From Pedobacter ureilyticus (GTDB taxonomy: Bacteria; Bacteroidota; Bacteroidia; Sphingobacteriales; Sphingobacteriaceae): a stretch of 64,000 nucleotides of DNA. The position numbers and the translations under genes were made by a program. Position 1 is the stretch's first letter, and each line of letters begins with the position of its first letter. The notes under the pieces were generated by a model. It did not search any database and was not told where the DNA came from. It worked only from the letters and a program-made list of their open reading frames with translations. Positions 47,103 through 55,237 of this stretch are shown here, piece by piece. The stretch lies in NCBI RefSeq assembly GCF_005925345.1, contig NZ_SSHJ01000013.1:1-64000 (forward strand), given 5' to 3'.

Positions 47103-47585
47103 ATGGACGGCAGATATACCTACATCGAAAAACAATACATTGGCCGCGATTACATCCGTATTTGCATACGTTTAGTAATGGCCGCTTTCTGTTTTGCGGT
47201 TTATGTTTACGAACGCGACAGGGATAATACTGTTGATTTGTTCTTGGTAGTGGGTTTCGGAATTATTGGAGTGTCTATTATTTTGCTGTTTATGGTGCAG
47301 TACAAAACCGTTATTGAAAGCAAAAAGGTTATTATAGATGGCTTGTGGAGCACCAAAAAAGTGGTAATAGATTTAAACAACATTACCGATATCCGTAAGG
47401 AAACCTATAGCAGGTATTTTTTTAACAATCCCGTTTATAATCTTCATAAAAATGGTACGGTTCGCTTTTTCTCATCTGGCCGAGATGCTGTAGTGCTTAC
47501 CGATAGAGATGGCTTAAAGTATTACATTGGTACACAAAGGCCAAACGAAATGTACTTGGTGCTGCAAAATGAGATGAAGGCGTAA
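47103..47585 (+). CDS. Small PH-like membrane protein
   Basis: 160 residues directly after the tilS stop codon. Two helices (~20-40 and ~47-67: FLVVGFGIIGVSIILLFMV) are followed by a beta-rich C-terminal half (KVIIDGLWSTKKVVIDLNNI) resembling bacterial PH domains. Function unknown; probably translated together with tilS. Confidence 0.7.
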   Translation: MDGRYTYIEKQYIGRDYIRICIRLVMAAFCFAVYVYERDRDNTVDLFLVVGFGIIGVSIILLFMVQYKTVIESKKVIIDGLWSTKKVVIDLNNITDIRKETYSRYFFNNPVYNLHKNGTVRFFSSGRDAVVLTDRDGLKYYIGTQRPNEMYLVLQNEMKA

Positions 47586-47712
47586 TGCCCTCAAGTTGTG
47601 AATAACATTCCCCAATTTTTCTGGCTTTTTTTAGAAAAACGCTTAATTTATAGTTTTTGGTTGATATTTGTGTAAGGCATTATAGTTGTTGTTGCTACAG
47701 AAAACAATTGCT

Positions 47713-48180
47713 ATGAAAAAGAACTTTTTTTATTTATTGCTCGCATTCGCGATGTTAAATGTGGCTAAAGCCAAAGCACAAGTTTATGTGGCTAAAGTCT
47801 CTAAAGACTCGTTAAACATTTTAACCAGTAGACTCGAAGCCCTAAAGGCCAGCCAAAAAATACAAGAACTAAAGATTGATGAAGCCAAAGAAGAAGCCGA
47901 GGTTGAAAAATTAAGGATAAAACTCTTAGAAGCAAATGATAAGGCAAAAGATGCTGCTGGTAAAAGCAATAAAACTACGCAAAAGCTAGATGGGGGTGCA
48001 GTAGATACCAAGGAAATGGAAAAATTGGCAAAGAAAGCCAAAAATGCCCTAGAAGATTCGCAAAAAGCCTTGGATAGATATAATAAGCAAATTGGAGTTG
48101 TAGAGAAAATTAGAGTAGATATACAAACCGAAGAACGCAAGGCCGGATATAAAAAGCCAACTATTGTATTTTTACATTAG
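47713..48180 (+). CDS. Exported coiled-coil protein
   Basis: 155 residues from the ATG at 47713; this start exposes a signal peptide (1-22, KAKA-Q). The remainder is an almost continuous Lys/Glu/Ala/Leu coiled coil (residues ~30-145). It is likely periplasmic and perhaps an envelope spacer; no family is recognised. A strong terminator follows. Confidence 0.7.
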   Translation: MKKNFFYLLLAFAMLNVAKAKAQVYVAKVSKDSLNILTSRLEALKASQKIQELKIDEAKEEAEVEKLRIKLLEANDKAKDAAGKSNKTTQKLDGGAVDTKEMEKLAKKAKNALEDSQKALDRYNKQIGVVEKIRVDIQTEERKAGYKKPTIVFLH

Positions 48181-48184
48181 TATT

Positions 48185-48210
48185 AAGGCACCTAAAAGGT
48201 GCCTTTTTTT
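48185..48210 (+). terminator. Rho-independent terminator
   Basis: AAGGCACCT and AGGTGCCTT pair perfectly around a 3-base loop and run into T. Confidence 0.88.
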
Positions 48211-48396
48211 GTGTTTAAAACGAAGGTGTTTTATTACTCACAGATAACAATCTTTAAATAAGATATCCATTACATTTGCTCAGCAAAATTTTTAGGTTGT
48301 TGAAGTGCAAACTAAAAAGAAGTAACTAAAGTTTTATCTTTTTTAATCGATAAATAATGTTAGCTTCAATGCGAAATAAAAGCAATTTCATCATTA

Positions 48397-49524
48397 ATGA
48401 AAATAGGAATAGTTTGTTATCCTACCTTTGGAGGTAGCGGCGTAGTGGCTACAGAACTTGGAAAAGCGCTTGCCAATGAAGGACATCAAGTGCATTTTAT
48501 CACCTATAGCCAGCCAGCTAGGTTAGATTTTTTTTCAGCTAATTTATTTTACCATGAGGTGGCGGTTAGAGATTATCCGCTGTTTGACTATGCACCCTAC
48601 GAATCTGCTTTAGCAAGTAAGTTGGTGGATGTGGTTCGTTTTGAGCAACTTGATATCTTGCATGTGCATTACGCCATTCCTCATGCCTCGGCTGCTTTTA
48701 TGGCAAAGCAAATTTTGGCTACGTATGGCATAAACATTCCTTTTGTAACTACTTTGCACGGTACAGATATTACCTTGGTAGGTAAAGATGCCACCTACAA
48801 GCCAGTGGTTACTTTTTCCATTAACCAGAGTGATGGCGTAACTACCGTTTCTGAGGATTTAAAAGAAGATACTTACCGACATTTTGATATTACGAAAGAG
48901 ATCAAGGTAATCCCTAATTTTATTGATTTTAACCGCTTTAGTTTAAAGCCTAAAGATCATTTCAAAAAAGCAATAGCTCCAAACAACGAGCGTATTTTAA
49001 TTCATACTTCTAATTTTAGAAAGGTAAAACGCACGGAAGATGTCATTAAGATGTTTCATAAAGTTTTGCAGAAAATTCCTTCTAAGTTGTTAATGGTTGG
49101 TGATGGGCCAGAGCGCTCAGCTAACGAGCAATTGTGCCGAGAGCTCAATATCTGCGATAATGTGCGGTTTTTAGGTAAACAAGATGCGGTAGAAGAAATT
49201 TTATCGGTTTCCGATTTGTTTATTATTCCCTCGGAAAGCGAAAGTTTTGGTTTGGCTGCATTAGAAGCTATGGCATGTAAGGTGCCGGTAATCTCATCAA
49301 ATGCGGGCGGGTTGCCAGAACTTAATGTAGATGATTTCTGTGGTTACATGTGCAACGTAGGAGATGTTGAAGATATGGCCAATAAAGCTATCACCATTTT
49401 AAGTAGCGAAGAAAACCTGAGGTATTTTAAAGAGAATGCTTTAACTAGGGCTAAAGATTTTGATCTTAAGAAAATATTGCCTCAGTATATTGCTTATTAT
49501 GAGCAGGTAATAGCTGGTAAATAA
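48397..49524 (+). CDS. bshA: N-acetyl-alpha-D-glucosaminyl L-malate synthase
   Basis: 375 residues of the GT4 glycosyltransferase family. The BshA start MKIGIVCYPTFGGSGVVATE and the segment FVTTLHGTDITLVG are characteristic. The C-terminal nucleotide-sugar half has VGDGPERS and SESFGLAALEAMAC with the EX7E motif. It joins GlcNAc from UDP-GlcNAc to malate, the first step of bacillithiol synthesis, which many Bacteroidota use as a low-molecular thiol. bshB and bshC are not in the window. Confidence 0.95.
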   Translation: MKIGIVCYPTFGGSGVVATELGKALANEGHQVHFITYSQPARLDFFSANLFYHEVAVRDYPLFDYAPYESALASKLVDVVRFEQLDILHVHYAIPHASAAFMAKQILATYGINIPFVTTLHGTDITLVGKDATYKPVVTFSINQSDGVTTVSEDLKEDTYRHFDITKEIKVIPNFIDFNRFSLKPKDHFKKAIAPNNERILIHTSNFRKVKRTEDVIKMFHKVLQKIPSKLLMVGDGPERSANEQLCRELNICDNVRFLGKQDAVEEILSVSDLFIIPSESESFGLAALEAMACKVPVISSNAGGLPELNVDDFCGYMCNVGDVEDMANKAITILSSEENLRYFKENALTRAKDFDLKKILPQYIAYYEQVIAGK

Positions 49525-49527
49525 TGC

Positions 49528-50058
49528 TTAATTATGAGTCGCAAAAGAAAATATGGTGTAGATGGTTGTTACCACATCTTGGCCGCCAGTTGTAACCGTT
49601 ACCTTTTCTTTGTATGTTAAGGTAAGTTTTGTGCTGGTCACTACAATATCATAAATTATAGGGTCTGTAGTGTTGTTAATCGATTCTGAGGTTAACGTAA
49701 GTTTCTTCTTGTCTCCAGAGAGTGTCCATCTGCCATTTTCTTGCTGAGGTTCGCTAGATTCGCATTTTGTGGCACCAGCATCGTAAATAAAAATATTATC
49801 CTTATTAAAAATCATAAGGTCATCCTTTGAGCAATCATCAGCAAGAGGAAAAAAATCCTGCTCATTTTTTTGCCCATTTATCTCTTGTCCAAATATAAGT
49901 GAGGTCATTTTCCATTTGGTGCCTTCAAGTGCAGCTGTTGAAGTGCCGCCGCCTGCATTACCGCCTGTGTCTGCGCCAGCATCTAAATAATGGGTGTCTT
50001 TGGCGCAAGAACCTAGTAAAATGCTAACAGAAATTAACACGCAATAAAGCTTTTTCAT
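49528..50058 (-). CDS. Lipocalin-like lipoprotein (copy 2)
   Basis: 176 residues from the ATG at 50058 (an in-frame ATG seven codons earlier has no signal). Lipobox LLGSC. The mature protein starts with a Gly/Ala linker and continues with beta strands typical of lipocalin-like domains (GTKWKMTSLIFG, NGRWTLSGDKKKLTLTS). The segment CSKDDLMIFNKDN is shared with the upstream gene. Probable outer-membrane lipoprotein of unknown ligand. It is co-directional, separated by a few bases. Confidence 0.75.
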   Translation of the reverse strand: MKKLYCVLISVSILLGSCAKDTHYLDAGADTGGNAGGGTSTAALEGTKWKMTSLIFGQEINGQKNEQDFFPLADDCSKDDLMIFNKDNIFIYDAGATKCESSEPQQENGRWTLSGDKKKLTLTSESINNTTDPIIYDIVVTSTKLTLTYKEKVTVTTGGQDVVTTIYTIFSFATHN

Positions 50059-50081
50059 GGAGTTTTGGGAATTTGGCATTG

Positions 50082-50573
50082 TTATTTTATCCGTTTGTAA
50101 GATGATGTGGTCGTTGTTGTTATTCCGTTGGCAGTGGTTTGGTACTTAATTTGGAGATTGTTTTCGTTAAGTGTAATGACATCACATTTTAATAAACTTG
50201 TTCCAACAACATTAAACGCGGCACTAGATATTTCTAAAATTTTATGGTCTGTAGAAAGGCTCCAAGTGCCAAAATTGGTGTAGCTATTATCTTGATTTTG
50301 ACAAGCTAATTTTCCGTAAGAACCGGTAATTGTATTGTTTTTGTTAAAGGTCATTGTGTCGTCTTTGCTGCATTCTGGCATCAAAGCATAAAGATCGAAG
50401 TCGAACTTGTCTTGGCCAAAGTAAAAAAAGCTCGTAGAGGCGATTAAGCTCCAAGTGGTTCCGCCAAATGAAAATCCAGCATCTGCCGGTGCAGGGTCTA
50501 CGTATTCCGTTTCTTTTGCGCAAGAGCTGAATAGAACAATGGCCGAAGCCAATATGAAAAGGAGCTTTTTCAT
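50082..50573 (-). CDS. Lipocalin-like lipoprotein (copy 1)
   Basis: 163 residues with lipobox FSSC. It has the same plan as the next gene: linker, GTTWSLIASTSFF, CSKDDTMTFNKNN, GTWSLSTDHKILEISS. The two genes are tandem duplicates that have diverged outside the CSKDD block. Function unknown. Confidence 0.75.
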   Translation of the reverse strand: MKKLLFILASAIVLFSSCAKETEYVDPAPADAGFSFGGTTWSLIASTSFFYFGQDKFDFDLYALMPECSKDDTMTFNKNNTITGSYGKLACQNQDNSYTNFGTWSLSTDHKILEISSAAFNVVGTSLLKCDVITLNENNLQIKYQTTANGITTTTTSSYKRIK

Positions 50574-50720
50574 TAGTGCTAATTTAGATTTTTTCGCAAT
50601 TTATTAAAAATAAACTATTTATCAAATTTCTGATCCCCCGCTTGCTATTGTTAATTTGCTTTTCGGTACACCTAATTTCTGGTTTTAGCCTTTCGATGAA
50701 ACTCAAGAAGATATAAATCG

Positions 50721-50774
50721 TATCTTTGCACCCTTGAAATAACCTCTGCGGTTAGATGGAGTAGGCCGTTTCAA
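50721..50774 (+). promoter_or_regulatory. -7 box and structured 5'UTR of the DnaJ-KTSC gene
   Basis: TATCTTTG (50721-50728) is a perfect -7 box followed by CACCC. The leader contains an outer stem TTGAAA (50734-50739) / TTTCAA (50769-50774) enclosing a hairpin AACC-TCTGC-GGTT (50741-50753). No TTG was found at the -33 distance. Confidence 0.5.
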
Positions 50775-50794
50775 TTAAAAACAAAAGTATTGTA

Positions 50795-51241
50795 ATGAAA
50801 AAAATAGCTGACTACAGAAAACTTTTAGGTGTAGATAAAAACGCAGAATTGAAAGACCTTAAGTCTATTTATCGTAACTTGATGAAAGATTTTCATCCAG
50901 ATAAATTTCAAGAAGAACAAGATAGGTTAGACGCCGAAGTTAAGAGTAAAGATATTATTGAGGCTTATCATTTCTTGGTGAGTATTGCGCCAGAAACAAG
51001 AGATAAAAACCTTGAAACATACACGCAAACAACAACATTGTCTAATATTCAAGATTTTGAATTTAAACAACAGGTGCTAGTTATACATTTTTACGATGGA
51101 AGTTCATACGAGTATTTCGATGTTCCTAGAGCAATTTACATCAAATTAGTTAACGCCGATTCTCCAGGGCGTTTCGCTCGTCGTCACATTTTTAATGAAT
51201 ATGCTTACCGAAATACTGTTAAAATGGCCGAAACAGCTTAA
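50795..51241 (+). CDS. DnaJ-KTSC domain protein
   Basis: 148 residues. Residues ~1-70 form a J domain (DYRKLLGVDKNAELKDLKSI, then FHPDKF with the HPD motif). Residues ~85-145 form a KTSC domain (LVIHFYDGSSYEYFDVP, FARRHIFNEY). KTSC domains are linked by family descriptions to RNA/translation or are uncharacterised. The fusion suggests a chaperone-recruiting adaptor for the KTSC part (inference). It starts after a structured leader and is monocistronic. Confidence 0.85.
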   Translation: MKKIADYRKLLGVDKNAELKDLKSIYRNLMKDFHPDKFQEEQDRLDAEVKSKDIIEAYHFLVSIAPETRDKNLETYTQTTTLSNIQDFEFKQQVLVIHFYDGSSYEYFDVPRAIYIKLVNADSPGRFARRHIFNEYAYRNTVKMAETA

Positions 51242-51258
51242 GTATTTCGTCTAATGTA

Positions 51259-51398
51259 AAAAAGAGGCTGTCTCAAAAGTAAAATAATGCCGTCATTTCG
51301 ACGATCAAAGGAGGAGAAATCTCTTTCAGAAGCACTTCTGAAGCAGATCTCTCTCTAACGTTCGAGATGACGAGCGACTTTTGAGACAGCCTCTTTTT
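51259..51398. repeat. 140-base nested hairpin: terminator stem with CGTCAT element in its loop
   Basis: Outer arms of 22 bp (51259-51280 and 51377-51398) are perfectly complementary, with core GAGGCTGTCTCAAAAGT, and end in a T run. Inside lie CGTCATTTCGA (51291-51301) and TCGAGATGACG (51362-51372), and a third inner pair TTCAGAAG / CTTCTGAA. It lies between the DnaJ-KTSC gene and the convergent lactonase gene. Confidence 0.85.
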
Positions 51399-51431
51399 GT
51401 TGTAAACAATTCTGATATTGAAACGATTACA

Positions 51432-52535
51432 CTATTTGCTAAACACCAAACAAACGGGCGTGCCCACTTCAATGCGTTTTTTGCTGTCGGTTAACTTACC
51501 GGTTTTCATATTCCGATTAAAAATAACTACATCGTTGGTGTATTGGTGTGCAACCAAAAGGAACTTACCACTGGGGTCTAGGCTAAAGTTTCTCGGGCCT
51601 TTTCCTAAGGTACTCACGGTTTCTACAGGACTTAGCTGACCATTTTTTGCGATAGCAAAAACACCGATGGTATTGGCATCACCGCGGTTGCTTTCGTATA
51701 AAAATTTGCCGTCTGCTGAAATATGGATGTCGGCGGCATCTATGTTACCCTTAAAATCTTTTGCAACGGTTTCTGCTTCTTGTAGCAATGTAAGATTGCC
51801 ATCTTTATAACTGTAAGCACTAATTTTTCCATTAAACTCGTGCGCCAAATAGGCGAACTTCCCGTTAGGGCTAAAAACTAAGTGGCGAGGGCCAGAGCCT
51901 GCATTGGTTATTACACTGGTTTTAACTGTTAATGGTTGTGGGGCGTTTGCATCATAATGATAGATATAAATCTTGTCCTCTCCTAAATCATTAGCAATTA
52001 CATATTTTTTGTCGGGAGAGAAAAGTACCTGGTGCACGTGCGCACTCGCTTGTCGTCTATCTGGGCCGCTGCCCGTGTGTTGTAAGTTCTGCTTTATGTT
52101 GGTGAGCGAGCCATTTGACTTTATGCCAAAAACGCTAATACTGCCACCAGTATAGTTTGCAGTAATTACATTTTTTCCGTCCATTAAAATGAAACAAGGG
52201 TTAGCCCCTTTGGTTGCTTCTTTATTTAAAAAAGTAGCCGTGCCCGTTTGTACATCAAATTTAAAAGCGCTCGCAGCACTGTTTGTGCCGTCTTCATACA
52301 CGCTGTAAAGAAAATCGTTATTCTTGCTTAATGTTAAGTAGCTCGGATTAGACACATTCTTGATCACGCTTAGCGGTTTGGTGTCAGCGGTTTTACTGTC
52401 GAAATCGTATACATACATGCCCTCGCTGTTGCCTTTATTGGTATAGGTGCCAATAATTAGTTTGTGTTTTTGTGCAAAAGTTAATAAGTGGCTTGTAGTA
52501 AGGGCGGCAATTAGTAAAAGCTTTCTAAACGTCAT
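51432..52535 (-). CDS. Lactonase family (7-bladed beta-propeller) protein, exported
   Basis: 367 residues with a signal peptide (1-21, TFAQ). Repeated propeller blades are visible (NPSYLTLSKNNDFLYSV, SAHVHQVLFSPDKKYVIAND, GPRHLVFSPNGKFAYLAH, GPRNFSLDPSGKFLLVAHQ). The family includes 6-phosphogluconolactonase, but the exported form probably acts on lactones or other esters outside the cytoplasm; the substrate is not known. Confidence 0.88.
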   Translation of the reverse strand: MTFRKLLLIAALTTSHLLTFAQKHKLIIGTYTNKGNSEGMYVYDFDSKTADTKPLSVIKNVSNPSYLTLSKNNDFLYSVYEDGTNSAASAFKFDVQTGTATFLNKEATKGANPCFILMDGKNVITANYTGGSISVFGIKSNGSLTNIKQNLQHTGSGPDRRQASAHVHQVLFSPDKKYVIANDLGEDKIYIYHYDANAPQPLTVKTSVITNAGSGPRHLVFSPNGKFAYLAHEFNGKISAYSYKDGNLTLLQEAETVAKDFKGNIDAADIHISADGKFLYESNRGDANTIGVFAIAKNGQLSPVETVSTLGKGPRNFSLDPSGKFLLVAHQYTNDVVIFNRNMKTGKLTDSKKRIEVGTPVCLVFSK

Positions 52536-52562
52536 ATATCAAATTTTTCGGAAAGTTAGCAA

Positions 52563-52597
52563 TAATAAAAAATGCGCAAAAGTTAATTCTGCGCATT
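52563..52597 (-). terminator. Terminator after rluB
   Basis: On the minus strand AATGCGCA and TGCGCATT pair around an 11-base loop, then six T (52563-52570 region). Confidence 0.75.
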
Positions 52598-52604
52598 CCC
52601 AATT

Positions 52605-54035
52605 TTATTTGATCAGATGTTTGATCTGTATCAGCTCGTGTTCTTCTAAGAAACGCCACTTGCCTCTAGGTAAGTCTTTTTTGGTTAAGTTACCATATAC
52701 TACACGGTCAAGTTTTACTACTTCGTAACCTAAATGTTCGAAAATACGGCGAACAATTCTGTTTTTGCCACTATGTATTTGTATACCTACTTCATTTTTG
52801 GCGGCACCAGCTACGTAAGAGATATTGTCAGGCTTAATTAAGCCGTCTTCTAGCTCTAGGCCAAATTGGATTTTGTTGAAATCACCCTGTGATAAATTTT
52901 TGTTTAGCTCTACTTGGTAGATTTTAGTAATGCCATTACGAGGATGCGATAACTTATCAGCTAAATCGCCATCGTTAGTCATCAATAATAAACCTGTAGT
53001 GTTTCTGTCTAAGCGGCCCACAGGGTAAATACGCTCACGACTAGCTTTTTCTACCAAATGCATTACCGTTTTACGTTCTTGCGGGTCTTCGGTGGTGGTA
53101 ATATAATCTTTAGGCTTGTTCAAAAGTACGTAAACTCTTTTTTCGCGTTTTAGCAACTCGCCGTTATACCTTACTTCATCTTTATATGGATCAACTTTGT
53201 GCCCTAGTTCGGTAACGGGAACACCGTTTACGCTAACCACGCCTGCTTCAATTAGCTCATCGGCCTTGCGGCGAGAACAGATGCCCGAGTTTGCGATGTA
53301 ACGGTTCAAACGGATGAGATCGTCATCTGCTTTTGAAGTGTTTTTTCTACTTCTCAAGGTAGGAGCTACTCTTTCGCCTTTATCCTCTTTTTTGCCTTTG
53401 TAGCCACCTTCTTCTCTTTTTCTAAAAGGACGGTTGTCTCCAAACTTATCTCCTTTTCGGTCCGAAAATTTAGCTGCGGCCCCATCCTTGGCATAGCTGT
53501 CTTTTTTTACATAACTTCTTTTGCCGTCGTTATTCTCTTCGCGGCTAGCGCCTGTGCCTCTAGCAGAAAAAGGTTTATCTCTTTTTTCCCAAGTCTTGTT
53601 GTCTCTTCTTTCTGATGAACCTTCGTCACGCTTGTTGTTGCTTCTGCCAGCAAAAGGCCTGTCAGATTTTTCCCAAGATCTACCATCTTTTCTATCTCTA
53701 CTGTTGTCGTCGCGGTTACTGCTATTGCCTCTACTGTTATAGGGCTTGTCTTTATTTTCCCAAGGTTTGCTATCTCTTTTATCGAATGATTTTTTGAAAT
53801 CCGATGTTCCGTTAGAATCTCTTCTAGGTCTTGTAGAGCGAGACTGGGAGTCTCCACCTCGGGTACTATTGAAATCTCTTTTGTCATCAGTGCCAAAACT
53901 TCTGCTTCTGCTATCGTCTTTCGCACTAGATCTTCTTGGCTTGTCACTATCTGTCTGTGCGGTTCTTCTTCCCGTTGTGCCTCTGCCAGGTTTGGACTTG
54001 TCATCCCGACTTTTCCCGTTGTTACTATTTGTCAT
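52605..54035 (-). CDS. rluB: Pseudouridine synthase with repeat-rich N-terminal extension
   Basis: 476 residues. The C-terminal ~240 residues are an RsuA/RluB enzyme: S4 RNA-binding domain (LNRYIANSGICSRRKADELI), catalytic GRLDRNTTGLLLMTNDGDL with the Asp nucleophile, and HSGKNRIVRRIFEHLG. It isomerises a uridine in large-subunit rRNA (by homology). The N-terminal ~230 residues are disordered, rich in Arg, Asp, Lys and Ser, with three repeats of a WE-xx-D-(K/R)-P-(F/Y) unit around residues 90-160. This tail may help RNA binding. Symbol inferred from domain order. Confidence 0.9.
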   Translation of the reverse strand: MTNSNNGKSRDDKSKPGRGTTGRRTAQTDSDKPRRSSAKDDSRSRSFGTDDKRDFNSTRGGDSQSRSTRPRRDSNGTSDFKKSFDKRDSKPWENKDKPYNSRGNSSNRDDNSRDRKDGRSWEKSDRPFAGRSNNKRDEGSSERRDNKTWEKRDKPFSARGTGASREENNDGKRSYVKKDSYAKDGAAAKFSDRKGDKFGDNRPFRKREEGGYKGKKEDKGERVAPTLRSRKNTSKADDDLIRLNRYIANSGICSRRKADELIEAGVVSVNGVPVTELGHKVDPYKDEVRYNGELLKREKRVYVLLNKPKDYITTTEDPQERKTVMHLVEKASRERIYPVGRLDRNTTGLLLMTNDGDLADKLSHPRNGITKIYQVELNKNLSQGDFNKIQFGLELEDGLIKPDNISYVAGAAKNEVGIQIHSGKNRIVRRIFEHLGYEVVKLDRVVYGNLTKKDLPRGKWRFLEEHELIQIKHLIK

Positions 54036-54069
54036 GATACGCTTTTAATCGCATAAAATAATGCGGCTG

Positions 54070-54099
54070 CAAAGTTAGCAAATTTACATGGATAAACAA
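54070..54099 (-). promoter_or_regulatory. rluB promoter
   Basis: On the minus strand ATTG (54097-54100 region), a 19-base spacer and TAACTTTG (54070-54077), followed by CAGCCGCAT. The motif CTTTGCAGCCGC is shared with the divergent promoter at 54196. Confidence 0.7.
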
Positions 54100-54195
54100 T
54101 TTGGAAATATACGGATTTTTCTAAAAAAATGGGTACGTAAAATCTAGCTTTACGGTGTTTTAAACCTTGATTTTTAGCTGTTTTTTTGTAAGTGC

Positions 54196-54226
54196 TTGAT
54201 AATTAAATAAATAAAACTTACCTTTG
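54196..54226 (+). promoter_or_regulatory. Promoter of the lytic transglycosylase gene
   Basis: TTG (54196-54198), a 20-base spacer, then TACCTTTG (54219-54226), followed by CAGCCGCAA. It matches the Bacteroidota consensus well. Confidence 0.75.
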
Positions 54227-54265
54227 CAGCCGCAAGTATTAAGTGTTAACTAAAAAAGGAGGAAG

Positions 54266-55051
54266 ATGTTAAAGAAACACCTCATTCCATTAACAGTAAT
54301 TTTAGGATTATTGCTGATGGCAAATGTGTTTGCTTATAAGCTACCAACAGAAGTAGAAAATCTTAAGAAAGATAACTATACCAACGTTAAAAAAGAAACC
54401 GAAGAGCCGGTATTTTCAATAGCTCAACTAGAGTTTGCCGATGAAACATTGCCAGTTGGCGATAATAAGGTAACTCAAAAGATGAAGAGGACTTTAGCTT
54501 CATTTTCTTATGGAAATTTGCAGACAAATCGTTTGCATTTAAAAGCAGCAAAGTGGTTTCCTGTTGTAGAGCCTATTTTGGCCGCCTATGGTATACCTAA
54601 CGATTTTAAGTATCTGCCTTTGGTAGAATCTGGCTTAAGAGGAGGAGTATCGCCAAAAGGTGCGGCAGGTTACTGGCAATTTATGCCAAGTACTGCACGC
54701 ATGTATGGTTTAAAGGTGAATAAAAAAGTAGATGAGCGCTACAACCTCAAAAAATCTACCATCGCAGCAGCAAAATACATCAAAGAGCTTTATGGGATTT
54801 TTGATAGCTGGACCTTAGTGGCGGCGGCCTATAATGTTGGCGACGGCCACATGCGTAGGCAAATTAATCGCCAAGGGCAGGATAACTATTTCAAAATGAA
54901 GCTGAATAGAGAAACTGGAGCTTATGTGTATAAGCTGATTTCTATGAAAGAAATTTTGGAAAATCCTAAACGCAATGGTTACGAAAACCAAGAAGCGCTT
55001 TTGGCGTATAAAGGCCCACAAGAAATTAGTGAGGCAACAACAGTAGAATAA
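54266..55051 (+). CDS. Lytic transglycosylase (MltD-like, SLT domain)
   Basis: 261 residues with a hydrophobic leader (1-23). The SLT fold is clear: FKYLPLVESGLRGGVSPKGAAG with the catalytic Glu in VESG, YWQFMPSTARMYGL, and AAYNVGDGHMRR. It cleaves peptidoglycan to form anhydromuropeptides in the periplasm. No LysM repeats are present, unlike full-length MltD. An AAGGAGG ribosome site (54256-54262) sits very close (3 bases) to the ATG. A strong terminator follows. Confidence 0.93.
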   Translation: MLKKHLIPLTVILGLLLMANVFAYKLPTEVENLKKDNYTNVKKETEEPVFSIAQLEFADETLPVGDNKVTQKMKRTLASFSYGNLQTNRLHLKAAKWFPVVEPILAAYGIPNDFKYLPLVESGLRGGVSPKGAAGYWQFMPSTARMYGLKVNKKVDERYNLKKSTIAAAKYIKELYGIFDSWTLVAAAYNVGDGHMRRQINRQGQDNYFKMKLNRETGAYVYKLISMKEILENPKRNGYENQEALLAYKGPQEISEATTVE

Positions 55052-55083
55052 AAATTGGTATAGCTTTTTTATAAGCATTTTTT

Positions 55084-55118
55084 AAGGCTGTTTCTCTTGC
55101 AAGAGAAACAGCCTTTTT
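55084..55118 (+). terminator. Rho-independent terminator
   Basis: A perfect 16+16 palindrome containing GGCTGTTTCTCTTG, followed by TTT. Confidence 0.88.
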
Positions 55119-55130
55119 GCTTTTAAGCTT

Positions 55131-55195
55131 TTTTAGCCGCAGATGCACTGCTCAATCACCTCACTTTAATGAGACGCACGTATCTGCGGCTAAAA
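55131..55195. repeat. Inverted repeat, AGCCGCAGAT family
   Basis: TTTTAGCCGCAGAT (55131-55144) and its complement (55182-55195) are perfect 14-bp arms. It lies between the terminator and the ferredoxin-reductase gene. Confidence 0.75.
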
Positions 55196-55237
55196 TTTAC
55201 TGCACTTTTTTACTTTTTACTTTCTACTTTTGAAGAC

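Noticed and set aside
53507..54004. 165-codon frame overlapping the rluB extension
   Set aside because: By-product of the low-complexity repeats; the real frame continues into a complete S4/pseudouridine synthase domain.
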